Shown here: piece by piece, positions 8,770 through 17,302 of the stretch
Layout: each line of letters starts with the position of its first letter
Numbering within the stretch: position 1 is the first letter of the stretch
DNA from: Bifidobacterium sp. ESL0790
Lineage (GTDB): Bacteria; Actinomycetota; Actinomycetes; Actinomycetales; Bifidobacteriaceae
DNA length: 64,000 nt
Direction of reading: 5' to 3'
Assembly (NCBI RefSeq): GCF_029395435.1
Contig: NZ_CP113915.1
Span: 310,001 to 374,000, forward strand
The notes under the pieces: generated by a model
What the model was told of the DNA's origin: nothing
Seen by the model: the letters and a program-made list of their open reading frames with translations, nothing else
Database searches by the model: none
Made by a program: the position numbers and the translations under genes

Positions 8770-10203
8770 ATGAGTGGACAGTCGAAACCCGGATTGGACG
8801 AGGATCGACTCCTGCCGGTCGAGGGCAAACCCCTGAACGTGGCACGGGAGCTGTATGCCTCGATTGCCGACGCCCCCATCATTTCCCCCCACGGCCACAT
8901 CCCTGTGGAATGGTTCGCCTCCGACAAGCATTTCGCCAATCCGACCGAGCTGTTCATCACCCCGGACCACTACGTCACCCGCATCCTGCACGCCCAGGGC
9001 GTCAGCCTCGACGATCTGGGCGTCAACCAGGCGCACTTCACACAAACCCAGGCGCGCGAGGCGTTCCTGACGCTCGGCCGCCATTGGTTCGCCTTCACGG
9101 GCACCCCGATGCGTTATTGGTTCGAGGATTCGCTGGTGCGCGTCTTCGGCATCAACAAGCCGTTCGGGCCCGACACCGCCGGCGAGATCTACGACGAGCT
9201 CGATGAGATGCTCAAGGCCCCGGAATTCAGCACGCGCTCGTTGGCCAACCGGTTCAACATGGATTTCGTCTCCACCACTGATGACCCGATCAGCGACCTT
9301 CGCCTGCACGATGAGGTCAACGCCGATTCGGCTTTCCATCCTCGCGTGGCCCCCGCGTTCCGCCCCGACAAATACCTTGAGCCCGGCCGCGCCGACTGGC
9401 CGCAACTGGTGGAGAGCCTTGGGCGCAGCGCCGGTGTGGACGCCTCCACCTACGACGGCTTCACCGAGGCCATGCGGCGGCGTCGACGCTATTTCAAGGC
9501 CCACGGCGCGGTGCTGAGCGACCACTCCCACGCCGACGTGCAGTCCGCCAGGCTCTCCGACGACGAGGTCCAGAGGCTCTTCGCCGAGGCGTTCGCCGGG
9601 CGAATCGACCAGGCCGACGCCGCGCGCCTGCGCCGCCACCTGCTCAACGACCAGGCCCGGCTCGCCCAGGAGGACGGCTTGGTGATGACCCTGCATCCGG
9701 CGGTCGCCCGCAACTACGACGCCATGACCTACGCCCGCTACGGTGCCGACGCCGGTGCCGACATTCCCGAGCCCGCCGAGTTCGTCGACGCGCTGCGGCC
9801 CATCCTCAACGAATACGGCAACAACCCCGACTTCCACCTGGTCGCCTTCACGATGGACGAGACAGTCTACTCCCGTGAGCTCGCGCCCCTGGCCGGCTTC
9901 TATCCCTCGTTCTACATCGGCGCCCCATGGTGGTTCATCGACGCGCCCGACTCGATCCTGCGCTATTTCCACGACAGCGTCTCCTACGCCGGGTTCACCA
10001 AGCTTTCGGGCTTCATCGACGACACCCGCGCGATCTGTTCCATCCCCTCGCGCCACGACATGAACCGCAGGATCACCGCGAACTACGTTTCGGGATTGGT
10101 GTGCAACCACACGATCTCGATGGACGAGGGCCTGGAGATCATGCGTTTCGAGGTCACCGACCAGCCCAAGCGGGTCTTCAAACTCGATGGCGTCGCCGAG
10201 TAG
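8770..10203 (+). CDS. uxaC: Glucuronate (uronate) isomerase
   Basis: The enzyme converts D-glucuronate to D-fructuronate (and galacturonate to tagaturonate), the entry step of hexuronate catabolism, in the cytoplasm. The 477-residue product has the metal-binding HxH of the amidohydrolase-like uronate isomerases in ISPHGHIPVEWF (H41, H43). The later family segments FHLVAFTMDETVYSRELAPL, YIGAPWWFIDAPDSILRY and the end ANYVSGLVCNHTISMDEG are also present. The start at 8770 (MSGQSKP) is chosen by homology-like length; in-frame ATGs at 8752 and 8758 are alternatives. The reductase gene follows 18 bp after the stop, so the two are co-transcribed. Expression is probably controlled by the divergent LacI protein. 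Confidence 0.93.
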   Translation: MSGQSKPGLDEDRLLPVEGKPLNVARELYASIADAPIISPHGHIPVEWFASDKHFANPTELFITPDHYVTRILHAQGVSLDDLGVNQAHFTQTQAREAFLTLGRHWFAFTGTPMRYWFEDSLVRVFGINKPFGPDTAGEIYDELDEMLKAPEFSTRSLANRFNMDFVSTTDDPISDLRLHDEVNADSAFHPRVAPAFRPDKYLEPGRADWPQLVESLGRSAGVDASTYDGFTEAMRRRRRYFKAHGAVLSDHSHADVQSARLSDDEVQRLFAEAFAGRIDQADAARLRRHLLNDQARLAQEDGLVMTLHPAVARNYDAMTYARYGADAGADIPEPAEFVDALRPILNEYGNNPDFHLVAFTMDETVYSRELAPLAGFYPSFYIGAPWWFIDAPDSILRYFHDSVSYAGFTKLSGFIDDTRAICSIPSRHDMNRRITANYVSGLVCNHTISMDEGLEIMRFEVTDQPKRVFKLDGVAE

Positions 10204-10221
10204 CGAAGCGGTAAGGAGAGC

Positions 10222-11652
10222 ATGATGTCATCAGAAGGCAACGAAACCGTACCGATGCTGAGCCGTGGGGCGCAAGGTCGCCCGAAGGCGCCCGAGAGGA
10301 TCATCCACCTCGGGCTGGGCAATTTCACCCGTGCCCACCAGGCGTGGTACACCCAGCATGCTCCCGACGGCGATTCGTGGGGAATCGCGGGCTTCAGCGG
10401 CCACGGTCCCCGCATGAAGCGCGCTCTCGACCCGCAAGACGACGTCTATACGCTGATCACCTCCGGGGCCCAAGGCGACGAGTTCGAGGTCATCTCCTCG
10501 GTCTCATCCGTGCACCCCGGCGTCGATATGGACGCGCTGCGCTCGCTGTTCGCCAATCCCGCCGTCTCCATCGTCACCTCCACCGTCACCGAGGCGGGCT
10601 ATGTGCGCGACCACAACGGCGATCTGGACGTGGCCAATCCCGCGGTCGTCGCCGATCTGGGCAAGCTCAAGGACGATCCGAAGACCCCCGAGCTCGACAC
10701 GACGCCGGTGCGCGTGGTGGCCGGACTGCTGGCCCGCCGCGGCGCCCAGGCCGGGCCGATTACGATTCTGCCGTGCGACAACCTCGCGGGCAATGGCAGG
10801 GCCTTCCGCAAGGTCGTCGAGCAGGCGATCGCGGAGGTCGATCCCTCGCTTCTGGCCTGGACGCGCGACAACGTGGCTTGGGCCACCTCCATGGTCGACC
10901 GCATCACGCCGGCCACCACCCAGGACGATATCGACATCGTCGAGCAGGCCAAGGGCTGGCACGACAACGCCCCGGTGCGCACCGAGCCCTTCCACGAGTG
11001 GGTCGTCGCCGGCGAATTCCCCTCCGGACGCCCGGCATGGGACGCCGCGGGTGCGGTGATAACCGATGACGTCACCCCGTATGAACAGCGCAAGCTGTGG
11101 ATGCTCAACGGCTCGCACTCCACCCTGGCCTATTGCGGTTCGCTGTTCGGCTATGAATCCGTGGCCGAGGCCGTCGGCGACCCCACGCTGCGTGCGTGGA
11201 TCAACGAGTGGTGGGACTTGGCCGGCCGCTACGTGAGCGTTCCGACCGACGAATACCGCGCCCAGCTGCTCGAGCGCTTCGCCAACCCCAACATCCACCA
11301 TCTGCTCCTGCAGATCGCCTCCGACGGATCGCAGAAGCTGCCGGTGCGTATCGTCCCGGCGGCGCTTCGGGCCTTGAAGGACGGGGTCGTGGCCGTGCCG
11401 GCCGCGCGCGCCATCGCCGCCTGGATTCTCTTTCTGCAGCGTTTCGAGGGCAAGCTCGCCGACGTCAACAAGGATGAGGTCGTGCCGTTGGCCAAGGCCT
11501 GCGCGGTGGGTGGCGCGGGTGCCGATCGTGACGCGGTCAAACGCGTGGTCGCTTATGTCGATCAAGGTCTGGCCGATTCGTCGGCGTTCGTCGACGAGGT
11601 GATTCGCCAGATCGGCGAGGTCGGTGACATGGCCGCGCGCCATGCGTCGTGA
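10222..11652 (+). CDS. uxuB: Fructuronate reductase, mannitol dehydrogenase family
   Basis: This NAD(P)-dependent polyol dehydrogenase should reduce D-fructuronate to D-mannonate. The 476-residue chain starts with the nucleotide-binding segment IIHLGLGNFTRAHQ (27-40). It also has ITILPCDNLAGNGRAF and the long-chain mannitol dehydrogenase active-site signature K-x4-N-x2-H (K291, N296, H299 in KLWMLNGSHS). AAGGAGAGC stands immediately before the ATG. The position between uronate isomerase and mannonate dehydratase supports fructuronate reductase over mannitol dehydrogenase, although the fold alone does not separate the two. Confidence 0.88.
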   Translation: MMSSEGNETVPMLSRGAQGRPKAPERIIHLGLGNFTRAHQAWYTQHAPDGDSWGIAGFSGHGPRMKRALDPQDDVYTLITSGAQGDEFEVISSVSSVHPGVDMDALRSLFANPAVSIVTSTVTEAGYVRDHNGDLDVANPAVVADLGKLKDDPKTPELDTTPVRVVAGLLARRGAQAGPITILPCDNLAGNGRAFRKVVEQAIAEVDPSLLAWTRDNVAWATSMVDRITPATTQDDIDIVEQAKGWHDNAPVRTEPFHEWVVAGEFPSGRPAWDAAGAVITDDVTPYEQRKLWMLNGSHSTLAYCGSLFGYESVAEAVGDPTLRAWINEWWDLAGRYVSVPTDEYRAQLLERFANPNIHHLLLQIASDGSQKLPVRIVPAALRALKDGVVAVPAARAIAAWILFLQRFEGKLADVNKDEVVPLAKACAVGGAGADRDAVKRVVAYVDQGLADSSAFVDEVIRQIGEVGDMAARHAS

Positions 11653-11798
11653 ACAATTGAACATGTGAATGTCGGGTGGGTCGCGCGCCTGGTTGTCGGG
11701 TTCGTGGCGCACCACCACAGGGCCAAGCGCCGACGCTGGTTGTTGGCACAGGTGTGAAGGCTTGCGGAATATAGGTTTTGCAATAGAAAGGAATCGAT

Positions 11799-13046
11799 AT
11801 GGCTATCGAAAAGGCCGAGGTTTTCGTCACGAGCCCGGGGCGCAATTTCGTCGTCCTCAAGCTCACGACTACGGACGGCATCGTCGGTCTGGGCGATGCG
11901 ACACTCAACGGACGTGAGCTGGTCGCCGCCGAATACCTGAAGACCATCGCCCCTGCCCTCATCGGCAAGAACGAGGACAACATCGAAGATATGTGGCAGT
12001 ACCTCTACAAGGGTGCCTATTGGAAGCGCGGACCGGTGACGATGGCCGCCATCTCCGCCGTCGATGTGGCACTGTGGGACATCAAGGGCAAGAAGCTCGG
12101 CGTCCCGGTCTACGACCTGCTTGGCGGTGCCTCCCGCAAGGGCATCCTGACCTACGCGCACGCCTCCGGCACCGACCTGCCGAGCCTGTTCGACTCGATT
12201 GACATGTACCGTGACATGGGCTTCAAGGCCACGCGTATCCAGTACGCGCTGCCCGGCATCCCCTCGACCTACGGCGTTGCGGCTTCGGCCAACGCCCAGG
12301 CTGGCAAGGGCGAGAAGGGCATGCGTTACGATTACGAGCCCGCTCGCCGCACCAGCGTTCCGGTCGAGGAGGTCTGGGATGCCCGCACCTATCTCAACAC
12401 CATCCCCGGTGTGTTCGAGGAAGTGCGCAACAAGTATGGCAAGGACCTGATTCTGTTGCACGACTCCCACCATCGTCTGCGCCCGATCGAGGCCGCCCGC
12501 TTCGGCAAGGCGCTCGAGCCTTACGACCTCTTCTGGATGGAAGACACCACGCCTGCTGAGGACAACCAGCAGTTCCTGCGCTTGGTGCGCGAACACACCA
12601 CCACCCCGATCGCCATCGGTGAGATCATCAACTCCTGGACCGACTACATCACCCTGATCGAGGAGCAGCTCATCGACTACGTGCGTTCGGCCGTCACCCA
12701 CACCGGTGGACTGACCCACATGAAGAAGCTCATGGCCTTCGCCGAGCTCTTCGGCGTCAAGTCCGGATTCCATGGCCCCACCGACGTCTCACCGGTCGGC
12801 ATGGCCGCGAACCTGCACCTTGACCTCGCGATTCCGAACTTCGGCATTCAGGAGTACATGAAGCACAGCGACGAGACCCTCGAGGTGTTCCATACCTCCT
12901 ACACGTTCAAGGACGGCTACCTGCACCCGGGCAACAAGCCGGGCCTCGGCGTCGACTTCGACGAGAAGCTCGCCGCGAAGTACCCGTACCAGCCCGCCCC
13001 GCTGCCCGTCGACCGTCTCCTCGACGGCACCATGCACGAGTGGTGA
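11799..13046 (+). CDS. manD: D-mannonate dehydratase, enolase superfamily (ManD)
   Basis: The enzyme dehydrates D-mannonate to 2-keto-3-deoxy-D-gluconate. The 415-residue protein is of the ManD/RspA subgroup of the enolase superfamily, not the UxuA fold. Metal ligands are visible as D222, E248 and E274 ([23 protein letters not shown]). H224, R146 and Y158 sit where the characterised enzymes have their catalytic His, Arg and Tyr. The gene lies about 145 bp after uxuB, and AAAGGAATCGAT precedes the start. Together the three genes cover glucuronate to KDG. No KDG kinase or aldolase is in the window, so the last steps are encoded elsewhere. Confidence 0.92.
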   Translation: MAIEKAEVFVTSPGRNFVVLKLTTTDGIVGLGDATLNGRELVAAEYLKTIAPALIGKNEDNIEDMWQYLYKGAYWKRGPVTMAAISAVDVALWDIKGKKLGVPVYDLLGGASRKGILTYAHASGTDLPSLFDSIDMYRDMGFKATRIQYALPGIPSTYGVAASANAQAGKGEKGMRYDYEPARRTSVPVEEVWDARTYLNTIPGVFEEVRNKYGKDLILLHDSHHRLRPIEAARFGKALEPYDLFWMEDTTPAEDNQQFLRLVREHTTTPIAIGEIINSWTDYITLIEEQLIDYVRSAVTHTGGLTHMKKLMAFAELFGVKSGFHGPTDVSPVGMAANLHLDLAIPNFGIQEYMKHSDETLEVFHTSYTFKDGYLHPGNKPGLGVDFDEKLAAKYPYQPAPLPVDRLLDGTMHEW

Positions 13047-13068
13047 GTGATTTTTCTTAGTTACTGCC

Positions 13069-13155
13069 GCGATGGAGCGGGATATGTGTTGTTCTGGACA
13101 CTCAAGGCCGTTCGGCCAAGCCTACGCCAGAACAACACATATCCCGCTCCATCGC
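13069..13155. terminator. 29-bp perfect inverted repeat after manD
   Basis: The arms 13069-13097 and 13127-13155 are perfectly complementary over 29 bp. The 29-nt loop itself contains a small GGCCG/CGGCC hairpin. It starts 22 bp after the manD stop. There is no T-tract directly after the stem, so it may act as a bidirectional terminator or mRNA-stabilising end rather than a simple intrinsic terminator. Confidence 0.6.
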
Positions 13156-13190
13156 TCTGACTAAGCGAGCTTTTTTAGAGCGAATATGAC

Positions 13191-13228
13191 GAAGTGCCGC
13201 CTTCCCCTGGATAGGAAGGTGGCACTTC
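13191..13228. terminator. Hairpin at the 3' end of the AbiE toxin gene
   Basis: The arms 13191-13205 and 13214-13228 pair over 15 bp with one G-T pair and an 8-nt loop. It lies 18 bp beyond the stop of the minus-strand toxin gene. It resembles the hairpin at 15271-15308 in stem length, loop length and outer sequence (GAAGYGCCG). Confidence 0.6.
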
Positions 13229-13245
13229 GCTTTAACTAGTAGTGG

Positions 13246-14109
13246 CTAAATTACTCCCAATATCGCATTGAGCGCATCCATAACACTATCTTTTGCATCT
13301 GCAAAGTCGATGCGCTCGTCAAGCGGGACCTGGTCTCTGCTCATATTGTCGTATTCTTCGATGTATCGGTCGCTGTAATCATCGAGATCTTGCCTTAACG
13401 TTAGAAAATCATCCTTAGTCACATCAATATCTTGCATCATTGTTTTCAAGAAGATGATTTGATTGGCTTGGATTATTTCGGTTCCTGTTTCTGGCCTTGA
13501 ACGAAGAATCGAAGACATGTCGAACAGGTCCTTGGCCCTTAGCCCTTTTCCGGTGTCGGATTCGCGAGAATTCGTTTTCAGATAACTTGGCGCGTTCTGG
13601 CACAATGACAGCATTTTTTCGTAAATGATTCTGACCAGAGACGAGACCGCTATTTCAACGCCGTCGGAGTTGATTTTGTCTAAGCAAAACATTCTATTGT
13701 TGAGGGAAATTTCTATCTTGAGACTTCTTGTGTCTCCGAAATGACGGACGGGTGCTCGCCGGTTCTTGTTGGTTGAGTTGGTCTTATCGGCGACTCTGAC
13801 GACGATTCTTGCGAGTCGTTTCGGTTCCGTTTTACTGGGTAGATGGTCCAGTTTGGTGTTTCTGACCTCCATACTGGAATCATTGAATTGTTCCTTCAGC
13901 GCCTCTTCTATGAGTGCTCTTTCCTGTTCAGTAATCGAATTTTCTTCAACGTAAAGATCGATGTCCTGAGACGCACGATGGCTGATATTGTGCGCAATCA
14001 GCGCCTGCCCGCCGTGCAAGGCGATTCTGCCGGCAAACTCGTCTATCGAGAACAAGGCGGACAAGGCCTTCGCGATGATTTCCTGATTGGTCAATTCCTC
14101 AGTCGTCAT
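13246..14109 (-). CDS. AbiEii-type nucleotidyltransferase toxin
   Basis: This 287-residue protein belongs to the AbiEii/AbiGii nucleotidyltransferase family, toxins of type IV toxin-antitoxin and phage abortive-infection systems. The NTase core is visible as IALHGGQALIAHNISHR followed by SQDIDLYV, where G33-G34 and the metal-binding D49-x-D51 pair form the active site; a helical C-terminal part follows. Its start codon overlaps the end of the upstream antitoxin gene by 4 bp (14106-14109), so the two are translationally coupled. Codon use is much more AT-rich than in the flanking sugar genes, which suggests acquisition by transfer. The nucleotide donor and target are unknown. Confidence 0.85.
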   Translation of the reverse strand: MTTEELTNQEIIAKALSALFSIDEFAGRIALHGGQALIAHNISHRASQDIDLYVEENSITEQERALIEEALKEQFNDSSMEVRNTKLDHLPSKTEPKRLARIVVRVADKTNSTNKNRRAPVRHFGDTRSLKIEISLNNRMFCLDKINSDGVEIAVSSLVRIIYEKMLSLCQNAPSYLKTNSRESDTGKGLRAKDLFDMSSILRSRPETGTEIIQANQIIFLKTMMQDIDVTKDDFLTLRQDLDDYSDRYIEEYDNMSRDQVPLDERIDFADAKDSVMDALNAILGVI

Positions 14110-15056
14110 ATGGCACCTAGTCCTTTCGGATAATAGACCCCAATGTCGGAGTCGAACAGCTTGTCGCGCATATTTTTTTGCAGATACATGTTGAATTTTT
14201 GTTTGTCTGGGTCGAGTCTTTCAGCAACAAGATTTTTCTGCTGTTCCGAATAGCCTGCTCTATCCATGTAAAAAAGTATGTTCTTTCCATACGGGAACAG
14301 GTATTGGCCGTTGTCGAGCAATTGCATCATCCTGAGTACTTTTAGCTCGCCCTTGGCTCTTGCAAAAGCTTCCAGTACCTCTTGCGCGCCGCCTGAATAG
14401 TCCGGTTTCACGGTGCATTCGATAAGTGTCTTTTCCACGCCGCTTACGGAAATTCCTGAAGGGGCGTTCGGCACTTGCATTTCGGTAATACCTCTATCTA
14501 CGGTTGCGGATTGATCCAGCAAGTAGACTTCATATGGTCTGCCATCATATTCGAATGTGTATATGTTGTTGGTCATTCTTGCCGGTGTTGAAAAGGCCTT
14601 ATCTATTTGATCCTGTGATAATTCCGTGTTCCGCTCTAACGTTTTGGCTTTCGTTCTCTTCTTTTTGACATAGATAGGTTTAGGGACATTCAAAGTCAGA
14701 TCATTGAGATACAGAGCCGAATAGTGGGAGATATACGTGCGTCCGGAAAGCGAGAGTGCTATGGCGTACGGAGAAACCGGTTCGTTTTTAGGAATCAATC
14801 TGATGATATTTGTTTCTTTGTCTTTCTTGGATATTCGTAATTCCTTGAACCGATTTGCTTCAGGGGAGACCAGATAATCCCTAAAGTTCGCAAAAGATAC
14901 CTTTTGCAGAAGAAATCCCCGCTTTTGAAGGTTATTGTAGATTGTTCTGATTGCGGATACGCTTAAGACATTATTGAAAACGGCGCTTTCTTCCCTCACC
15001 GCATCGGATATTTCCTTACGGCTTTTCTTTTTATAGAAAATGTATTGCGCAACCAT
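14106..15056 (-). CDS. AbiEi-type antitoxin / transcriptional repressor
   Basis: The 316-residue protein has the arrangement of AbiEi antitoxins: an N-terminal winged-helix region (about 1-80, with SRKEISDAV and SAIRTIYNNLQKRGFL) followed by an antitoxin domain of roughly 200 residues. The segment GISVSGVEKTLIECTVKPDY (about 200-220) matches the typical AbiEi pattern where the end of a promoter-binding protein meets the C-terminal domain. It is encoded directly before the toxin and overlaps it by 4 bp. In known systems the antitoxin represses its own promoter through paired inverted repeats. Two palindromes with the same core lie upstream here (15097-15136 and 15200-15227). The gene is AT-rich compared with its surroundings. 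Confidence 0.8.
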   Translation of the reverse strand: MVAQYIFYKKKSRKEISDAVREESAVFNNVLSVSAIRTIYNNLQKRGFLLQKVSFANFRDYLVSPEANRFKELRISKKDKETNIIRLIPKNEPVSPYAIALSLSGRTYISHYSALYLNDLTLNVPKPIYVKKKRTKAKTLERNTELSQDQIDKAFSTPARMTNNIYTFEYDGRPYEVYLLDQSATVDRGITEMQVPNAPSGISVSGVEKTLIECTVKPDYSGGAQEVLEAFARAKGELKVLRMMQLLDNGQYLFPYGKNILFYMDRAGYSEQQKNLVAERLDPDKQKFNMYLQKNMRDKLFDSDIGVYYPKGLGAI

Positions 15057-15096
15057 TCTTTAATACTAGCCCACACGCTGTAATTTGACAAACTAT

Positions 15097-15136
15097 TATT
15101 TGATTGATAAAGTATAAATACTTTATCAATCAAATA
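15097..15136. promoter_or_regulatory. Palindromic operator 1 of the AbiE pair
   Basis: The arms TATTTGATTGATAAAGTAT (15097-15115) and their complement (15118-15136) pair perfectly over 19 bp around a 2-bp AA spacer. The centre lies about 60 bp upstream of the antitoxin start. The core ATAAAGTAT-AA-ATACTTTAT recurs at 15200-15227. Confidence 0.75.
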
Positions 15137-15199
15137 CATAATAAATATTTAACATGATTTCCTTGTAAACACGCCAGTAACTTGACAGATAATGTTTAT

Positions 15200-15227
15200 A
15201 TATATAAAGTATAAATACTTTATATAT
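15200..15227. promoter_or_regulatory. Palindromic operator 2 of the AbiE pair
   Basis: The 13-bp perfect arms 15200-15212 and 15215-15227 flank the same AA spacer and share the core ATAAAGTAT-AA-ATACTTTAT with operator 1. The two centres are 97 bp apart. Two operators with a shared core are what cooperative binding by an AbiEi repressor needs. Confidence 0.7.
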
Positions 15228-15270
15228 TGAGTCAATGACCAAAATATAAATAGCTTAACCAGAATACAAT

Positions 15271-15308
15271 GAAGCGCCGTTTTCCTTGTGATGGGAAAAC
15301 GGCGCTTC
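15271..15308. terminator. Hairpin at the 3' end of the GH30 gene
   Basis: The perfect 15-bp arms 15271-15285 and 15294-15308 have an 8-nt loop. It lies 15 bp beyond the stop of the minus-strand GH30 gene. Its stem and flanks are related to the hairpin at 13191-13228 on the other side of the AbiE pair. Confidence 0.65.
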
Positions 15309-15322
15309 GCGTTAGCTACCAG

Positions 15323-16882
15323 CTAGAAAATGCGCTCGTCGTGGTCATCGGCGGGGTGCGGGGTGTAGGTGATCTTGAAATCGTCGTCTGCGGGCACCGA
15401 GCTGGTGTTGATTGGCGAATCGGACAAATGGAAGGTCACGGTGCCGTAGGCGGGGACGGTGACGTGGCGCCATGCCGCGCCCTCTCCGGCGACGGTCACC
15501 GCGGCGGCGATGTCGGTGTCGGTCGGGTTGTAGAGGAATCCGGCGTAACCGCGTCCGTCCGGCTCGATGAACGCGACGGAGCCGAGCCCGCCGTGCCGCC
15601 CGTCGGGGGTGTGGCTGGTGGAGGCCACGCGGCGCGACCCGGGGCGCACGTCCTGGCCGAAGTTGCGCAGCATGAAGTACTCGAGGTTGCGCTTGACCTT
15701 GCCGGTCTTGGAATCGATGGTGATGACACCGCGGCGGCCGCTCGTCTTGGCGTAGCTCGGGAAGCCCTGTTCGTCCAGCGCGATGTTCCACAGATTGATG
15801 AGGCCGACGTTGTTGCGCACCAGGCCGGTGCCGATCTCGCCGAACATCACGTGGCTGGCCTCGTCCACCGTCTCGTCGAGCATGCAGCGGCGCTCGCTCA
15901 TCGCGGCCTTCCAGCCGGGGAACTGCCGCGTGCCGTTGAACACCGATTTCGGCAGCCCGGAGTAGGTGTGGAACGCCACGCCCGCGAACGCCTGGGCCTG
16001 GGCCAACGTCATGTAGTCGCTCACCGGCCGCTGGAAGAAGCGCAGCCCGTCGTCGCCGAAGTAGATCTCCACGTCCGGGAACGTGGCATCGAGGCAGGGC
16101 CGCAGGTATTCGCTGCCCCATTTCGCCAGCTCCTCGGGCGTCCAGATGGCCATGGGCCACTTCGGCGAGTTGCTGGGTTCGTTCTGCATGGTCACCGAGG
16201 TGATCGGAATGCCATAGCTGGCGTAGGCGGCGATGAACTTCACGATGTATTTGGCGTAGACGAAGTCGATGGTGTCTTGCCGGCGATAGCCGTTGCCGCA
16301 GTATTCGCCGAGGCGCAGCCTGCCGTCGCCCTCGAACTTGCGGTTCGTCTTCATCCAGGCCGGCGGGCTCCATGGCGAGGCCATCACCTTGACCGCCGGG
16401 TTGATCGCCATGATCTCCTGCAGCACGGGAATGACGTTCTTGAGGTCCTTGGTGGCGTCCGCCGCACCGGGCTCGCCCTCGCCGATCGAGAAGTATTGCA
16501 GGCCTCCGTCGGTGTCGACGCCCTCGGGCAGGTCGTCGTAGCTGTAGTATTTCTGGCTCGAGAAATCGCAGGAGCCGATGGAGATGCGCACCGATGAGAA
16601 TCCGCCCTGCTCCGGGCTGAACATCTCCTCGAGGATTGCGTGGCGCTGCCCGGCGTCCATGCTGTGCATGAGCAGCGAGGCGCTGGAATCGGTGATCGCC
16701 GCGCCGGCGCCCTCCCAAAGCTGGTATTGCCTGCTCGGGTCGATGACGACGGGCACCGCCTCGCCCGGGTCGGACTGTGTGGCCGGGGTCTCGAGGTGCG
16801 ACCGGCGGAGCCGCAGGTCGCCGCTGGTCACCGTCCACCATTCGTTGCGGGGTTCGTTCTGGTGCGTTGCCGGTGTTGTCAT
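15323..16882 (-). CDS. GH30-family glycoside hydrolase, intracellular
   Basis: This 519-residue retaining glycosidase belongs to the GH30 family (glucosylceramidase-like TIM barrel with a side beta-domain). Visible signatures are QLWEGAGAAITDSSASLL (54-71), MASPWSPPAWMKTN (167-180), the acid/base E235 in VTMQNEPSN, and a likely nucleophile E337 in CMLDETVDE. The beta-domain forms the last 120 residues. No signal peptide is present, so it should act on imported oligosaccharides. AAGGAG before the ATG at 16882 supports the chosen start over upstream codons. It is divergent from the ABC importer operon. GH30 includes beta-glucosidases, beta-xylosidases, beta-1,6-galactanases and glucuronide-acting enzymes, so the linkage cut is not determined. 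Confidence 0.88.
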   Translation of the reverse strand: MTTPATHQNEPRNEWWTVTSGDLRLRRSHLETPATQSDPGEAVPVVIDPSRQYQLWEGAGAAITDSSASLLMHSMDAGQRHAILEEMFSPEQGGFSSVRISIGSCDFSSQKYYSYDDLPEGVDTDGGLQYFSIGEGEPGAADATKDLKNVIPVLQEIMAINPAVKVMASPWSPPAWMKTNRKFEGDGRLRLGEYCGNGYRRQDTIDFVYAKYIVKFIAAYASYGIPITSVTMQNEPSNSPKWPMAIWTPEELAKWGSEYLRPCLDATFPDVEIYFGDDGLRFFQRPVSDYMTLAQAQAFAGVAFHTYSGLPKSVFNGTRQFPGWKAAMSERRCMLDETVDEASHVMFGEIGTGLVRNNVGLINLWNIALDEQGFPSYAKTSGRRGVITIDSKTGKVKRNLEYFMLRNFGQDVRPGSRRVASTSHTPDGRHGGLGSVAFIEPDGRGYAGFLYNPTDTDIAAAVTVAGEGAAWRHVTVPAYGTVTFHLSDSPINTSSVPADDDFKITYTPHPADDHDERIF

Positions 16883-17161
16883 GGGCGGGTACTCCTTTTT
16901 GTCTGGCCGGCACTGTCGCGTGGTCGCGTGCGTCGGCCGCGAAACGGTCGCGCTCGTGCCGCCATAGCACCAGATCGGCCAGGTGTCACTTCCAGGTGTC
17001 ACATCTTTATTGCTTTATCGACATCCCGTACACGAGCCTAGCAGTCCCGGCGCACGTCCACCCAGCGGTTAAATCAGTACGTCTGGAGGCCGGTTCGGGC
17101 TTGCCGTCCGATAGCGAGGTCATGGCGGGGATTTCGTGTGACAAATAAAACAAATCCGCTA

Positions 17162-17176
17162 GGCAAATAATGGCAA
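17162..17176 (+). promoter_or_regulatory. Candidate operator GGCAA-N5-GGCAA, site 3
   Basis: GGCAAATAATGGCAA lies between the divergent GH30 gene (start 16882) and the sugar-binding protein gene (start 17303). It differs in one base from the site at 8645. Its place between two divergent units suggests it controls both. Confidence 0.6.
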
Positions 17177-17302
17177 CAAACATTTTCTCCATATCTGAAT
17201 GTGTAGGCTCGAAGATAAGGACACCAGATTTGTCGCAAAGTTCGCGGCAGGTCCAATGTCTTTATGGGAAAGGCAAGGAAGCCTTAAGGGAAAGGATTGA
17301 AC

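Noticed and set aside
8617-10110. A long minus-strand open frame opposite uxaC
   Set aside because: It is low in recognisable sequence and lies fully over the uronate isomerase gene, which has correct motifs and length. GC-rich third positions keep the opposite strand open.
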